From Paracnuella aquatica (GTDB taxonomy: Bacteria > Bacteroidota > Bacteroidia > Chitinophagales > Chitinophagaceae): a stretch of 64,000 bases of DNA. The notes beneath the pieces are model-generated. The model was given only the letters and a program-made list of their open reading frames with translations. It did not search any database and was not told where the DNA came from. Position numbers and translations under genes: made by a program. Every line of letters starts with the position of its first letter. Within the stretch, counting starts at the first letter, position 1. This document shows positions 10,001-19,133 of the stretch, piece by piece. Where the stretch lies: contig NZ_QOWJ01000001.1 in NCBI RefSeq assembly GCF_003332885.2, positions 1,054,001 through 1,118,000 on the forward strand, written 5' to 3'.

Positions 10001-11830
10001 CTTAACCCCGACCAGCAGGTTACCGTGGACCTTTCCATCGATGTGGACGACAGCACCAACCTGCACCGCGACCGGATAACGGTGAATGCAAAAGATTATC
10101 CCGTAAAGATCCTGGAGCGGTTTATCGGCACGCTGTTTTCCGACCTGCAGGGTTTTGTTACAGGTAAACTGGATATTTTAGGCGAAGGCGCCAACCGCGC
10201 CTTTGTGGGCCGCGCAGCCATCCGCGATGCCGGCCTGAAAGTGAATTTTACCCAGGTTTTTTATAAGCTGGACAACGCCGAGATCGTGCTCCACGAAGAC
10301 TATATTGATTTTGGCACCATTCGCCTCCGCGACCGGCTGGGCAACACGGCGACGATGCAGGGAACCATTCAGCACCAGGCTTTTAACGACATGGTGTTCG
10401 ATATTGCGGTGCAAACCGGCAACCAGCCCATGGAGTTGCTCAACACCACCTATGCCGACAACCAAACTTTTTACGGCCGCGCCATGGGTACCGGCTCGTT
10501 CCTGCTGAATGGCCCGCAGAACGACATCCTGATGAACATCGATATGGTGGCATCAGACCGAGATAGTGCCTACATTACCTTGCCGCCGTCGAAGGCAGTG
10601 CGGGAAAGCGGTACCGCCGACTTTTTGGTGGAACGTAAATACGGCCGCGAAATGAACCCGAACGACCTGCGGGGTGCGGCCACCAACCTTTCGTACCAGG
10701 TAAACCTTACAGCCAACCCGCTGGTGAATATTGAAGTGATCCTGGATGAGCTGACCGGCGACATTATCCGCGGCCGAGGCACCGGCACATTGTTCATCAG
10801 CTCCGGCACCAACGAGCCGCTCAGCATCCGGGGCCGCTACGATATACAGGAAGGAAACTACCTGTTTACGTTCCAGTCGGTGTTGAAAAAGCCATTCACC
10901 ATTCGGCCGGGCGGCAATAATTATATTGACTGGACTGGCGACCCGTTTGGCGCCACCGTGCGGCTGGAAGCCGTGTACAAAGCCGATGAAGTAAGTTTTG
11001 CACCGCTGGCACAAAGCGGGCTGATTCTTGCGTCGAGCGGTGGGCCTAACCTTGCCAGCTTCCGCGATGATGTGAACGTAGTGGCCCTGCTGACCGGTGA
11101 ATTGTTCCGGCCGCAGTTTAGTTTTTCGCTGGAGCTGCCGAGCAACCTGGGCAACGAGTTTTCCTATGCCATCCAGCAGATTGAAAAGAACCCGAATGAA
11201 CTGAACAAGCAGGTTACTTCGCTGATTGTGTTCAACTCATTTGCGCCGTTTGGCATTAAGCTGGGAACCAGTAACCAGATCAACGAACTGGCGTATAATA
11301 CCATTTCGGGATTGCTGTTTGGCGAAGTGAACAAACAATTGAATCAGCTGCTGGGCGGCATTCTGCAAAAAAATGATGTAACACTCAATCTATCCGGCTC
11401 GGTGTACAACCGCAGCCTGGTGGCCAACTCCAGCAACTTCAACATTAACCAAACCGACGTGAACCTGAGCGTGGGCAAGGCATTTTTCGACGAACGGTTT
11501 ACAGTCACGTTTGGCAGCACACTTAATGTGCCGCTGCAAAGCACTTTACAGCAAACCATCCAGTTTTTACCCGACGTAACGGCCGAATGGGTGATCAATA
11601 AAAGCGGCACCATCCGCGCCACATTTTTTTACCGCCAAAACCTCGACTTTTTGGGTTCCGGCTCGGTGGCCGGCAACGGGCTGCGCACCACAAGGACAGG
11701 TACTGCCCTTTCCTACAGGCGGGAGTTTGATTCCATCCGCGAGTTTTTGTTCGGCCGCAAATCGGCAAGGCTGCGGGCACAAGCAGCACGGGACAGCATT
11801 CAAAAGCAGGATTCGGCCGGGGCGCAGTAA
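7061..11830 (+). CDS. tamB: TamB-like translocation/assembly module protein (DUF490)
   Basis: This 1589-residue protein has an N-terminal membrane anchor (poly-Leu stretch, residues about 1-16) followed by HTDWGQNFLV, typical of AsmA/TamB proteins, then more than 1000 residues of repeated beta strands and a C-terminal DUF490-type region (from about residue 1190: GRGTGTL, PLSIRGRYDIQEGNY, FTIRPGG). TamB-like proteins span the periplasm and are linked to outer-membrane protein assembly and lipid transport. The start is unusual. No ATG lies upstream of the anchor: GTG at 7061 is the first common start, while the in-frame codons from CTG at 7031 encode a family-like KAFLNIFGR before it. A strong terminator follows. 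Confidence 0.88.
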   Translation: MLLSIMLLLLLLLGLLHTDWGQNFLVTQVTKRLSRDLQSRISINNVEVGFFNRMSLGGVLVEDQKRDTLLYAGAVQVRITDWFFLQKEAELKFIGLEDALVKMQRTDSVWNYQFLQDYFTTPGTNKQQKNAGIDFDLKKVELRNISIIQKDGWIGRNMTVRVGQLDLDANEISLAKKKIDINSLALVKPYLHLFDYTGARPDSLKPKAKPAAPNEGWNADGWLMALKDFTIENGTFRTDRDSLRATVPTFDGAHILFSKITGNVKDLRMERDTIKALVNLSTKERSGFTVNKLAANFRMHPQLMEFSNMELRTPKSLLGNYYAMEYPSIASMSDYIHAVTMVVRMRNSTVHSDDLAFFAPALRTWNRNIKVSGNAKGTVDDLSAQNLAIQAGANTYVAGDVSLVGLPDIASTFINLETGQLRTTYTDALDFVPQLRGITTPNLRQLQYLRFNGNFTGFINDFVTFGTLETALGTVVSDLNMKLPAGGSPVYSGSVSTSGFRLGTFLNDANLGAVSFAGNVQGRGFAWNTLNARLRGNIRSIQYQDYRFQNITVDGTIARRKLDGNFIIDDPNADIRLSGIIDLGSKVPVFNANADIKYANLRLLGLTGEDLVLSGLFDLDFRGKTLNDFYGDARIRQASLLLDGQPLPFDSLTLSSRVTDGFRTLRATSNELEASIQGNFDLKSLPDAFLLFLNRYYPSYIRPPRFQLPRQAFTFDIRTGVVEDYLKLLDRNLTGFNNSQISGSLNLDSNMMKVELDVPLAGYQQYSFTNFHLTGDGDLERLKVQASVANAVISDSLNFPQTDISLTAQNDLSDLTVTTMANQTINKAELAAQVQTFADGFKVLLRPSSFVINGKTWNAEEGGELDFRERSVVHGQVVLRESDQEIRLTTQPSDIGSWNDLVVALNRVNLGDLSPLLVKGYRIEGLISGTVTVEDPQQRLNVVTDLRTEALRVDNDSIGQVLAAIAYNNTTGMITGGVNNLNPDQQVTVDLSIDVDDSTNLHRDRITVNAKDYPVKILERFIGTLFSDLQGFVTGKLDILGEGANRAFVGRAAIRDAGLKVNFTQVFYKLDNAEIVLHEDYIDFGTIRLRDRLGNTATMQGTIQHQAFNDMVFDIAVQTGNQPMELLNTTYADNQTFYGRAMGTGSFLLNGPQNDILMNIDMVASDRDSAYITLPPSKAVRESGTADFLVERKYGREMNPNDLRGAATNLSYQVNLTANPLVNIEVILDELTGDIIRGRGTGTLFISSGTNEPLSIRGRYDIQEGNYLFTFQSVLKKPFTIRPGGNNYIDWTGDPFGATVRLEAVYKADEVSFAPLAQSGLILASSGGPNLASFRDDVNVVALLTGELFRPQFSFSLELPSNLGNEFSYAIQQIEKNPNELNKQVTSLIVFNSFAPFGIKLGTSNQINELAYNTISGLLFGEVNKQLNQLLGGILQKNDVTLNLSGSVYNRSLVANSSNFNINQTDVNLSVGKAFFDERFTVTFGSTLNVPLQSTLQQTIQFLPDVTAEWVINKSGTIRATFFYRQNLDFLGSGSVAGNGLRTTRTGTALSYRREFDSIREFLFGRKSARLRAQAARDSIQKQDSAGAQ

Positions 11831-11841
11831 CTTAATTTTAC

Positions 11842-11888
11842 ACATAAAAAAGGCCGCATTTTCAGTGAAAATGCGGCCTTTTTTATGT
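11842..11888 (+). terminator. Rho-independent terminator after the TamB-like gene
   Basis: A near-perfect hairpin with stem AAAAGGCCGCATTTTC and its complement, a three-base loop and A/T tails on both sides begins 12 bp after the stop. The symmetric tails would also let it act on leftward transcripts. Confidence 0.88.
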
Positions 11889-11931
11889 ATTTGCCAATCC
11901 GCTATCCAAGTAAGTTCCTGCTCATTAGTGT

Positions 11932-12020
11932 TTGTCATGCCGAACTTGTTTCGGCATCTCCTACATCCAGCAGGGTTTAATACAGCTAAAGGGGATGCCG
12001 AAACAAGTTCGGCATGACAA
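11932..12020. repeat. REP-like inverted repeat, family 1 copy B
   Basis: Arms at 11932-11961 and 11991-12020 are inverted and match at 29 of 30 positions, with core GTCATGCCGAACTTGTTTCG, around a 29-base spacer. The left arm is shared base for base with the left arm of the copy at 5899 over GTCATGCCGAACTTGTTTCG and on to CATCTCC. It lies between the convergent TamB-like and ribBA genes. Confidence 0.85.
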
Positions 12021-12070
12021 GGCTGAAGTTGGAAAATGCTACTCTTTAGCTGAATAGTTCGCAGTTTCGC

Positions 12071-13267
12071 TTAATGCAACTCGTGGCCTAGCTTATCGCG
12101 TTTGGTGTGCAGGTAGCGTTCATTGAACGGGTTGGGATCAATGCGCAGTGCAATGTTTTCCACCACTTCAAGTCCATAACCGATTAGTCCGACCCTTTTG
12201 CGCGGATTGTTGGAAATCAGTCGCAGCTTCTGCACGTTCAGGTGGCGCAAAATCTGGGCGCCTACGCCGTAGTCGCGTTGATCCATTTGAAAACCAAGGT
12301 GCAGGTTTGCCTCAACAGTATCCATGCCTTCTTCCTGCAGTCGGTACGCTTTCAATTTGTTGAGCAGGCCAATGCCGCGGCCCTCCTGGTTCATGTACAA
12401 AATCAGGCCTTTGCCTTCGGCTTCCACCATTTTCATGGCGCTGTGCAGTTGCTCGCCGCAGTCACAGCGCAGCGAACCCAAAATATCGCCGGTAAAGCAG
12501 GAAGAATGCACCCGCACCATCACCGGCTCGCCGGTTTCCCATTCGCCTTTAATGAGGGCCAGGTGTTCGTTGGAAGTGTTTTTTTCCTGGAACGCTACCA
12601 GTTTAAAATGGCCAAACTGCGTGGGCATATCCACTCGTACAATTTCTTCAATCAGCGAGTCGCGTTTGATGCGGTACTCAATGAGGTCTTTTATGGAAAT
12701 GATCTTCAGGTCAAACTTTTCGGCAATAATCATCAGGTCGGGCACCCGGGCCATGGAGCCATCTTCGTTCAGGATTTCCACCAATACACCGGCTGGCTCA
12801 AAACCGGCCAGGCGGGCCAGGTCAACGGCCGCTTCGGTGTGGCCGGCGCGGCGCAGCACACCGCCTTTTTTGGCACGCAAGGGAAAAATATGACCGGGGC
12901 GGCCCAGTTCCTCAGGCTTTGTTTGCGGATCGACCAGGGCACGGATGGTGGCGGCACGGTCGTGGGCCGAAATGCCGGTGGTGCAGCCGTGGCCCAGCAA
13001 ATCGACAGAAACGGTAAACGCCGTTTCGTGCAGGGCTGTGTTGTTATTCACCATCAGTTCGAGGCCGAGTGCATCGCAGCGGTCTTCGAGCAGGGGCACG
13101 CAAATAAGGCCGCGGCCAAATTTGGACATGAAATTGACCGCTTCCGGCGTGATGAATTGCGCAGCCATAATAAAATCGCCTTCGTTTTCGCGGTCTTCGT
13201 CATCTACCACAATGACCATTTTCCCGTGCTTGAGGTCCTCGATCGCACTCTCTATGGAATGAAGCAT
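12071..13267 (-). CDS. ribBA: Bifunctional 3,4-dihydroxy-2-butanone-4-phosphate synthase / GTP cyclohydrolase II
   Basis: The 398-residue protein starts two pathway branches of riboflavin synthesis. The N-terminal half (about 1-200) has the RibB motifs [12 protein letters not shown] and [16 protein letters not shown]. The C-terminal half has RibA motifs [20 protein letters not shown], with the zinc-binding cysteines, and [10 protein letters not shown]. Both halves keep key residues, so both activities are expected in the cytoplasm. ATG at 13267 is preferred over an upstream in-frame TTG at 13272. A TACCTTTG -7 box lies only 14 bases before that ATG. No FMN riboswitch was recognised upstream. 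Confidence 0.96.
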   Translation of the reverse strand: MLHSIESAIEDLKHGKMVIVVDDEDRENEGDFIMAAQFITPEAVNFMSKFGRGLICVPLLEDRCDALGLELMVNNNTALHETAFTVSVDLLGHGCTTGISAHDRAATIRALVDPQTKPEELGRPGHIFPLRAKKGGVLRRAGHTEAAVDLARLAGFEPAGVLVEILNEDGSMARVPDLMIIAEKFDLKIISIKDLIEYRIKRDSLIEEIVRVDMPTQFGHFKLVAFQEKNTSNEHLALIKGEWETGEPVMVRVHSSCFTGDILGSLRCDCGEQLHSAMKMVEAEGKGLILYMNQEGRGIGLLNKLKAYRLQEEGMDTVEANLHLGFQMDQRDYGVGAQILRHLNVQKLRLISNNPRKRVGLIGYGLEVVENIALRIDPNPFNERYLHTKRDKLGHELH

Positions 13268-13281
13268 GTCCAAAATTTTCG

Positions 13282-13289
13282 CAAAGGTA
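13282..13289 (-). promoter_or_regulatory. Bacteroidota-type -7 box of ribBA
   Basis: The minus strand reads TACCTTTG, an exact TAnnTTTG match, 14 bases before the ribBA ATG. Transcription should start only a few bases before the coding sequence, giving a very short leader. Confidence 0.5.
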
Positions 13290-13720
13290 GCAACAAAGCA
13301 GTGATCCCATTTCGGTGGGAAGCATTTAGCAGTAGCGTGACAAATGGATGCATTTTTCCAGCAAAATGAATGATGCAGACACGATCGAATCGCACATGAT
13401 TCAGGCGCATTCTATTTTTTCCAGTGAATAAAACGCACTGATCGCCTTTCCAATGGCAGAATAAAATCTGGCCGTATGGTTGGATGCCGGATTGTAATAT
13501 AATAGTGAACAAAAATCCCGTTTCATTTAAACAACCACCGCTTTACGAAACTTATAGACTTCAAATTCGGTAGCAGCTCACCCTCTATTGACGAGTTTTT
13601 ACAAGCATTTACCTATTGTAAAAAATGTAAACGCAACCGGATTGGCTTAATTAAAAAAGTTTTTTTTCGACGCCAACGGGCTGTAATCCAAGGCTGGGTA
13701 ATAATTTGTTAATATTCCCT
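13290..13720. other. Intergenic stretch without recognised content
   Basis: This AT-rich segment lies between the divergent ribBA and Oar-like receptor genes. I see no tRNA, riboswitch, repeat or convincing reading frame. A minus-strand frame at 13252-13512 overlaps the ribBA start and has no family resemblance. Confidence 0.5.
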
Positions 13721-13752
13721 TTGTGCCGTTGGCCCATAATTCAGTTTCTTTG
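13721..13752 (+). promoter_or_regulatory. Candidate promoter of the Oar-like receptor
   Basis: TTG at 13721-13723 and TTTCTTTG at 13745-13752 are 21 bases apart, close to the Bacteroidota -33/-7 layout. The -7 box misses the conserved A. It lies 38 bases before the ATG. Confidence 0.3.
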
Positions 13753-13790
13753 CAGCGAATTTCACATTCACAAGAGAAAAATCAGTAAGT

Positions 13791-16700
13791 ATGTTGAGAA
13801 AAATTACCCTGTTGCTCGCCATGTTCCTTATGGTCGGGCAATTTTTGTTGGCGCAGGTTACTACCAGTAACCTCACCGGCGTGGTGCGTGATGCAGGCGA
13901 ACAGCCGCTGTCTGGCGCTACCATTTCGGCTACGCACCTTCCGTCCGGCACACGCTACAGTGCCGTAACACAGTCGGGAGGCACATTTAACATCGTAAAC
14001 ATGCGCCCAGGCGGACCCTACACCGTAGTGGTAAGCTATGTTGGCTACGAGTCGCAAACGCTGGAAAACATTACACTCCAGCTCGCTGAATCCTTTGTAT
14101 TGAACCCGGTTTTATCGAAAACCAACGCCACGCTGGAGCAGGTTATTGTGACCAGTGGCCGCCGCAACAGCATCCTTAACGGAAGCCGCACCGGTTCGGT
14201 AACCAACATTGGATCCCGCGAAATCAGCCGGCTTCCAACAATCAGCCGCAGCCTGAATGATTTTACCCGCATTACCCCACAGGCCAACGGCAACGCCATT
14301 GGTGGTGGCAACTCCCGTCAGAACTTTATTACGGTAGACGGTTCCGATTTCAACAACACTTTTGGCATTGGCGGCAACCTGCCCGCTGGCGGTTCGCCCA
14401 TTTCGCTGGATGCCATCGAGGAAATTTCGGTAAACATTTCTCCGTTTGATATCCGCCAGAGCAACTTTATTGGTAGCTCGATTAACTCTATTACCCGCTC
14501 GGGCACCAACAACATTACCGGTTCGGTGTACACTTACTTCCGTAACCAAAACCAGCAGGGTAACAAGGTAAACGGAAACGAATTTCCACGCCAAAACTTC
14601 CAGTTCAACCAGTATGGTGCACGTATTGGTGGGCCAATCATCAAGAACAAATTGTTCTTTTTCCTGAGCGGCGAAACCGAAAAGCGTACCTCTCCGGGCC
14701 AGCAGCGTTTTGCTGCAACTGCGGAACGCCCTTACGGCCCCACCAACCCACAGGTTGCGCGTCCTACGGCTACCGAATTGGATGCCATTTCCGACTACCT
14801 GCGTCGCACTTATGGCTATGAAACCGGTGGCTACCAGGGATATGATTTTGTAACCGACCAGACCAAGATCCTGGCACGCCTCGACTGGAACATCAGCGAC
14901 AACCACCGCATTAACTTCCGCTACAACCAGGTTGAAGGCAAAACCCCAAGCTTTGTTTCGGGTTCCACTTCATCTACCGGTGTAAGCTACGGTTCCGGCC
15001 AGGGCCGCACCGATATCAACGCCCTGCATTTTGCCAACTCCAACTATTTCCAGGAGAACAACTTCTACTCTGCACAGCTGGAGTGGAACGGTAAGTTTGG
15101 CAACAAGGTGGCCAACACCCTGCGTGTATCGTACAACAACCAGGATGAGCCCCGCAGCACCAATAGCTCGCTTTTTCCTTTTGTCGACATCATGAAGGAT
15201 GGTCTTCCGTTCACTTCTTTTGGATATGAGCCATTCTCGCTGGGTAACCTGCGCGACGTGGAAATCTACTCCGTAGTAAATAACCTGACCTGGAACACCG
15301 GCATCCACAACTTTGTGTTTGGTGGCCAGTTTGATTACAGCAAAACCCGCAACGGCTTCCAGCCGCTGGGTATGTCGTACTACCGCTTTAACTCGTGGGA
15401 TGATTTTGTAAACGGCGTAAAACCTCTGGATTTTGCCCAAACATTTTCGCTGACCCCCGACTACTCGCAAGCATTCCCTTCGTTCAAGTTTGCACAGTAC
15501 TCACTGTATGCACAGGACGAAATGGTGATCAACCCAAAACTCCGCGTTACTGCCGGTATCCGTGCCGACCTGAGCACCTACCCCGATGTAACCGAAGTAA
15601 AAACTAACCCGCTGGTAGCTGGTCTTAATTTTGCCAACGGCACCCGCATCAACACCGGCAAACTGCCTGAGCCAAAGATCATGTGGTCGCCCCGCGTAGG
15701 TTTTAACTACGATGTATTTGGCAACCGCAGCCTGCAACTCCGTGGCGGTACCGGCATCTTTACCGGCCGTGTTCCTTTTGTATGGATCGTAGGCCAGTCG
15801 GGCAACTCCGGCATGCTGCAGGTAACCCAAAGCCGTAACGGACAAGGCGACACTCCTGGTCCTTTTTCTCCAAACATTGGCGAGTACCGTCCGTCTACCG
15901 TGCCCGCTGCAGGCACTGTCATTCCAAGCACCGTTACGGCGTTTGATGAAAACTTCAAGCTGCCCCAAACCTGGAAATCTACCCTGGCACTGGATCAGCG
16001 CCTGCCCGGTGGTTTTGTAGGTACTTTGGAAGCTATTTACAACCGCGACATCAATGTTCTGTATTCGCAAAACGTAAACCTGAAAGAGCCAACTGCGCTG
16101 AACATTGCTGGTTACCCCGACAACCGCGTGATTTATGCGGCCAATGATGCGGATAAATACATCAACCCCATTACCCGCACCGGCCAGGCTGGCCCAGGCG
16201 CCAACCAGCAGTTCAACGCCATCGTTACCGGCAACGAAAAACGTGGTTATTACTTCTCGCTGACCGGCCGTTTGGAAAAGCAATTTGCCGCAGGCTTTTT
16301 TGCTTCATTGGCTTATACCCGCACCATTGCCAGCAACCTGTACGATGGTAACGGCGACCAGCCTTTCAATACATGGAGCCTGATCCAGACTGTGAATGGC
16401 GCTAACAGGCCTAACCTGAGCTTTGCAAACTACGTGGTGCCGCATCGTGTAATTGCAACCCTCTCGTACCGCAAAGAATACCTGAAGCACCTGGGTACTA
16501 CCGTATCCCTGTTCTACGAAGGTTCGCACCAGGGTCGTTTCTCGTACACTTACACCAACGACTTCAACCGCGACCGCCAGAACAACGACCTGATCTACGT
16601 TCCACGCAATGCTTCGGAGATCACTTTTGTTGACCGCCCTGCCTCTTCTGCAACCGGTGGCAAAGCCTACACTGCACAAGAGCAAAGCGACCTGTTCTTT

Positions 16701-17099
16701 GCATTCCTCGAGCAGGATAAATACCTGCGCGACCGCAAAGGACAATATGCTGAACGCAACGGCGCCCTGCTGCCCTGGCGCAACCAGTTTGACGTGAAGA
16801 TCCTCCAGGATATTTTCACCAACATTGGCAACAAGCGCAACACGCTGCAACTGAGTGTGGACATTTTCAACGTAGCTAACCTGCTTAACAGCGACTGGGG
16901 TGTAACCCAATCGACCAACGCAAGCTCGCTGCTGGAAGCCCGCAACCTGAACAACGTGGTTCCTGGCGGTACCGTTCGCCCCAACTACTGGTTGGCACTG
17001 GATCGTGGCGCTCCTGTTCGTGAGTCGTTCCGCGACAACCAGACCCTTTCTTCTACTTACTTCATGCAGTTTGGCCTGCGTTACATTTTCGGTAACTAA
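13791..17099 (+). CDS. TonB-dependent receptor with carboxypeptidase-regulatory-like domain (Oar-like)
   Basis: This 1102-residue protein begins with a signal peptide (to about residue 21, FLLAQ) and then a carboxypeptidase-regulatory-like beta-sandwich (about 25-110: LTGVVRD, LSGATISA, VSYVGYES). A plug domain follows (about 115-240; EQVIVTSGRR, NFITVDGSDFNN) and then a large beta barrel ending in an aromatic-rich strand (MQFGLRYIFGN). The layout matches Oar-type TonB-dependent transporters of the outer membrane. No SusD partner is adjacent, so the substrate cannot be inferred. It appears monocistronic, with a strong terminator after it. Codon use is strongly biased to C-ending codons, hinting at high expression. 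Confidence 0.93.
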   Translation: MLRKITLLLAMFLMVGQFLLAQVTTSNLTGVVRDAGEQPLSGATISATHLPSGTRYSAVTQSGGTFNIVNMRPGGPYTVVVSYVGYESQTLENITLQLAESFVLNPVLSKTNATLEQVIVTSGRRNSILNGSRTGSVTNIGSREISRLPTISRSLNDFTRITPQANGNAIGGGNSRQNFITVDGSDFNNTFGIGGNLPAGGSPISLDAIEEISVNISPFDIRQSNFIGSSINSITRSGTNNITGSVYTYFRNQNQQGNKVNGNEFPRQNFQFNQYGARIGGPIIKNKLFFFLSGETEKRTSPGQQRFAATAERPYGPTNPQVARPTATELDAISDYLRRTYGYETGGYQGYDFVTDQTKILARLDWNISDNHRINFRYNQVEGKTPSFVSGSTSSTGVSYGSGQGRTDINALHFANSNYFQENNFYSAQLEWNGKFGNKVANTLRVSYNNQDEPRSTNSSLFPFVDIMKDGLPFTSFGYEPFSLGNLRDVEIYSVVNNLTWNTGIHNFVFGGQFDYSKTRNGFQPLGMSYYRFNSWDDFVNGVKPLDFAQTFSLTPDYSQAFPSFKFAQYSLYAQDEMVINPKLRVTAGIRADLSTYPDVTEVKTNPLVAGLNFANGTRINTGKLPEPKIMWSPRVGFNYDVFGNRSLQLRGGTGIFTGRVPFVWIVGQSGNSGMLQVTQSRNGQGDTPGPFSPNIGEYRPSTVPAAGTVIPSTVTAFDENFKLPQTWKSTLALDQRLPGGFVGTLEAIYNRDINVLYSQNVNLKEPTALNIAGYPDNRVIYAANDADKYINPITRTGQAGPGANQQFNAIVTGNEKRGYYFSLTGRLEKQFAAGFFASLAYTRTIASNLYDGNGDQPFNTWSLIQTVNGANRPNLSFANYVVPHRVIATLSYRKEYLKHLGTTVSLFYEGSHQGRFSYTYTNDFNRDRQNNDLIYVPRNASEITFVDRPASSATGGKAYTAQEQSDLFFAFLEQDKYLRDRKGQYAERNGALLPWRNQFDVKILQDIFTNIGNKRNTLQLSVDIFNVANLLNSDWGVTQSTNASSLLEARNLNNVVPGGTVRPNYWLALDRGAPVRESFRDNQTLSSTYFMQFGLRYIFGN

Positions 17100-17112
17100 G
17101 CGTCTATTGCAT

Positions 17113-17156
17113 CGTATAAAAAAAGACCCCGCAGTTGCGGGGTCTTTTTTTATACG
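17113..17156. terminator. Bidirectional terminator between receptor and esterase genes
   Basis: A perfect palindrome has the GC core GACCCCGC/GCGGGGTC, a short loop and A/T runs on both sides. It sits between convergent genes and should stop transcription from both. Confidence 0.9.
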
Positions 17157-17202
17157 TCGTCTTCAAAACTAAAGTTATCAACTGTCAACTACCAACTGTC
17201 AA

Positions 17203-18027
17203 CTAATCACTACTCCTTCCCCATCCCCACAACAAAAATTCCGGCAACAGCCGCACCCAGGTATCAATATCGTGGCGGCCGTCTTCATAGTTCTTATAAA
17301 AAATGTCTGCTCCTTCCTCGTAACCCTTTGCCTTCAATTCTTTAATCAGGTCCAGTGTATCGTCGATTGAATCAATGATGCCATTGCCATTGCGATCGGC
17401 AGTTTCGTCAAGCGAGCCGGTAGTAAAATAAAACCGCAGCTCCGCCTTTTTCGTACCCTTCCGCACCAGTTGGTGCATGATGCGGTCGCGGTTGTCATCG
17501 TAGCCCGTATCCAATGCCTTACTGCGCCACCACAGCGAACCGGAAAAAACACCTGCCGTTGTAAAAACATCGGGATGGCTCCAGGCCATGCTCAGTGAAG
17601 CTAAGCCACCCAACGAAAAGCCGGCTACAGCCATGCTGTTGAATGCCACAACACCGAATTGCTGTTTGATCTCAGGAACCAATTCTTCAAGCACAAAACG
17701 GTGATGCAAGCCGGCCCTAACACCGCGGCCTGCATAATCGGGCACGCCTGCGGTGCCGTACTCCAGCAGGCGTTGCGGGCCGGCGTGCACCGCCACAATC
17801 AGGAGCGGCTGCAGCAAGCCTGCATCCTGCATCGCCACAAGCCGTTGGTAAAACGGCGTTGTTAATAACTCCTGCCCATCATACAAAAGAAGCAACGAAA
17901 TACTGTCCGGCGTAAAAGGTTGGGGCCGGTAAGTATGGTACCAAACGGTGCGCTGCAGCATGCCCGATTGAATGCTGCCATCCGTTACCAATACTGTTTC
18001 TTGCACTTGTTGCCCCGCCCTGTTCAT
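17203..18027 (-). CDS. Alpha/beta-hydrolase esterase (esterase D / enterochelin-esterase-like)
   Basis: The 274-residue protein has no signal peptide and matches the PF00756-type esterase family. A strand and LLYDGQELL lie near the N-terminus, the nucleophile elbow is AGFSLGG (Ser138), and the C-terminal GRHDIDTW supplies the likely catalytic His. Relatives hydrolyse ester bonds in small molecules such as S-formylglutathione or siderophores; the substrate here is not evident. Its start is 100 bp from the divergent ATP-grasp gene, so the two may share regulation and act in one pathway (inference). Confidence 0.85.
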   Translation of the reverse strand: MNRAGQQVQETVLVTDGSIQSGMLQRTVWYHTYRPQPFTPDSISLLLLYDGQELLTTPFYQRLVAMQDAGLLQPLLIVAVHAGPQRLLEYGTAGVPDYAGRGVRAGLHHRFVLEELVPEIKQQFGVVAFNSMAVAGFSLGGLASLSMAWSHPDVFTTAGVFSGSLWWRSKALDTGYDDNRDRIMHQLVRKGTKKAELRFYFTTGSLDETADRNGNGIIDSIDDTLDLIKELKAKGYEEGADIFYKNYEDGRHDIDTWVRLLPEFLLWGWGRSSD

Positions 18028-18127
18028 GCTGCAAAAATAAGTTTGGAAGGATGGTGCTTCCCGTTGTTTTTTTTACAATTAGATTAGTTTGTACTTTAAT
18101 GCCTGCACATAATACAAAATGGCGTGT

Positions 18128-19081
18128 ATGAAAAAAATCGGGATTCTGTTTGGACAGGAACGCAGCTTTCCAATGGCCTTAATCGAGCGGATCAACAGCA
18201 TGGGAATGGAGCATATCCAGGCCGAGCCGGTGCGTATTGCAAAGGTGCTGCAAGGTGAAGCCCCGGGGTACGCCGTTATTGTGGACCGCATTTCGCAGGA
18301 CGTGCCTTTTTACCGCACCTTTTTAAAAAATGCGGCACTGACCGGCACCGCGGTGATCAACAACCCGTTTTGGTGGAGTGCGGATGAAAAATTTTTCAAC
18401 AACTCCCTCATGACGCAGATCGGGGTGCCGGTTCCAAAAACCGCGATTCTTCCCTCGTTTGATCTGCCCGACGAAACCAACAGCAACTCGTTTACCAACC
18501 TCACTTACCCGCTGGATTGGGAACATATTTTTGAATACGTTGGTTTCCCTGCTTACATGAAACCCTTTGCCGGCGGCGGCTGGCGCAATGTGTACCGGCT
18601 GGAAGACAAAGAAGATTTTTACCGCAAGCACACCGAAACCGGCCAGCTGGTGATGTTGCTGCAGGAAGAAATCATTTTTGAAGAATACTACCGTTGCTAT
18701 TGCATTGGCGGCAAATACGTGCACATCATGCCCTACGAGCCGCGCAATCCATTTCACAGCAGGTATGCCGCCGACTTTGCGCCAACGGCGGAAAAGCAAA
18801 AACAGATGGAAGAAATCGTGTTGCGCATCAACCAATACCTTGGGTATGATTTCAACACGGTGGAACTGGCTTACCGCGACGGCGTACCTTACGCCATTGA
18901 CTTTTGCAACCCGGCACCCGATGCAGACCTGCCCAGCGTGGGCCAGCAAAACTTTAACTGGGTGGTGGAAAATGCCGCCAATTACTGCATTGAACGGGCA
19001 CAGGCACAGGAAGATGGAAAGGACAACCTTACCTGGGGTGAATTTTTGAAACGCAGCGTGGGTGGAAGGCCCCTTATTTAG
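18128..19081 (+). CDS. ATP-grasp domain ligase of unknown substrate
   Basis: ATG at 18128 (MKKIGILFG) is preferred over one nine bases upstream. The 317-residue protein has a Rossmann-like N-terminal part, a central ATP-binding segment with MKPFAGGGWRNVY (Lys145 and Gly loop) and a C-terminal segment VELAYRDGVPYAIDFCNPAP that holds acidic and Asn residues expected to bind Mg-ATP. ATP-grasp enzymes activate a carboxylate as acyl phosphate and couple it to an amine or thiol. The gene is followed after 52 bp by a second, unrelated carboxylate-amine ligase, which suggests stepwise synthesis of a small peptide or conjugated amino acid. Confidence 0.85.
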   Translation: MKKIGILFGQERSFPMALIERINSMGMEHIQAEPVRIAKVLQGEAPGYAVIVDRISQDVPFYRTFLKNAALTGTAVINNPFWWSADEKFFNNSLMTQIGVPVPKTAILPSFDLPDETNSNSFTNLTYPLDWEHIFEYVGFPAYMKPFAGGGWRNVYRLEDKEDFYRKHTETGQLVMLLQEEIIFEEYYRCYCIGGKYVHIMPYEPRNPFHSRYAADFAPTAEKQKQMEEIVLRINQYLGYDFNTVELAYRDGVPYAIDFCNPAPDADLPSVGQQNFNWVVENAANYCIERAQAQEDGKDNLTWGEFLKRSVGGRPLI

Positions 19082-19133
19082 CACCATTGCAAAAAGCGGT
19101 GGACATTTATTTAATGATTTTGCAAGCCATTTA

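Noticed and set aside
12242-13369. 375-codon plus-strand frame opposite ribBA
   Set aside because: It is a shadow of the ribBA frame; low-complexity His/Ala/Gly-rich translation without family marks.
13252-13512. 86-codon minus-strand frame upstream of ribBA
   Set aside because: It overlaps the ribBA start in another frame, shows no family pattern and would include the ribBA promoter.
13268-13520. FMN riboswitch upstream of ribBA
   Set aside because: The conserved purine-rich core and paired segments of the element were not found, and the promoter is too close to the ATG to leave space.
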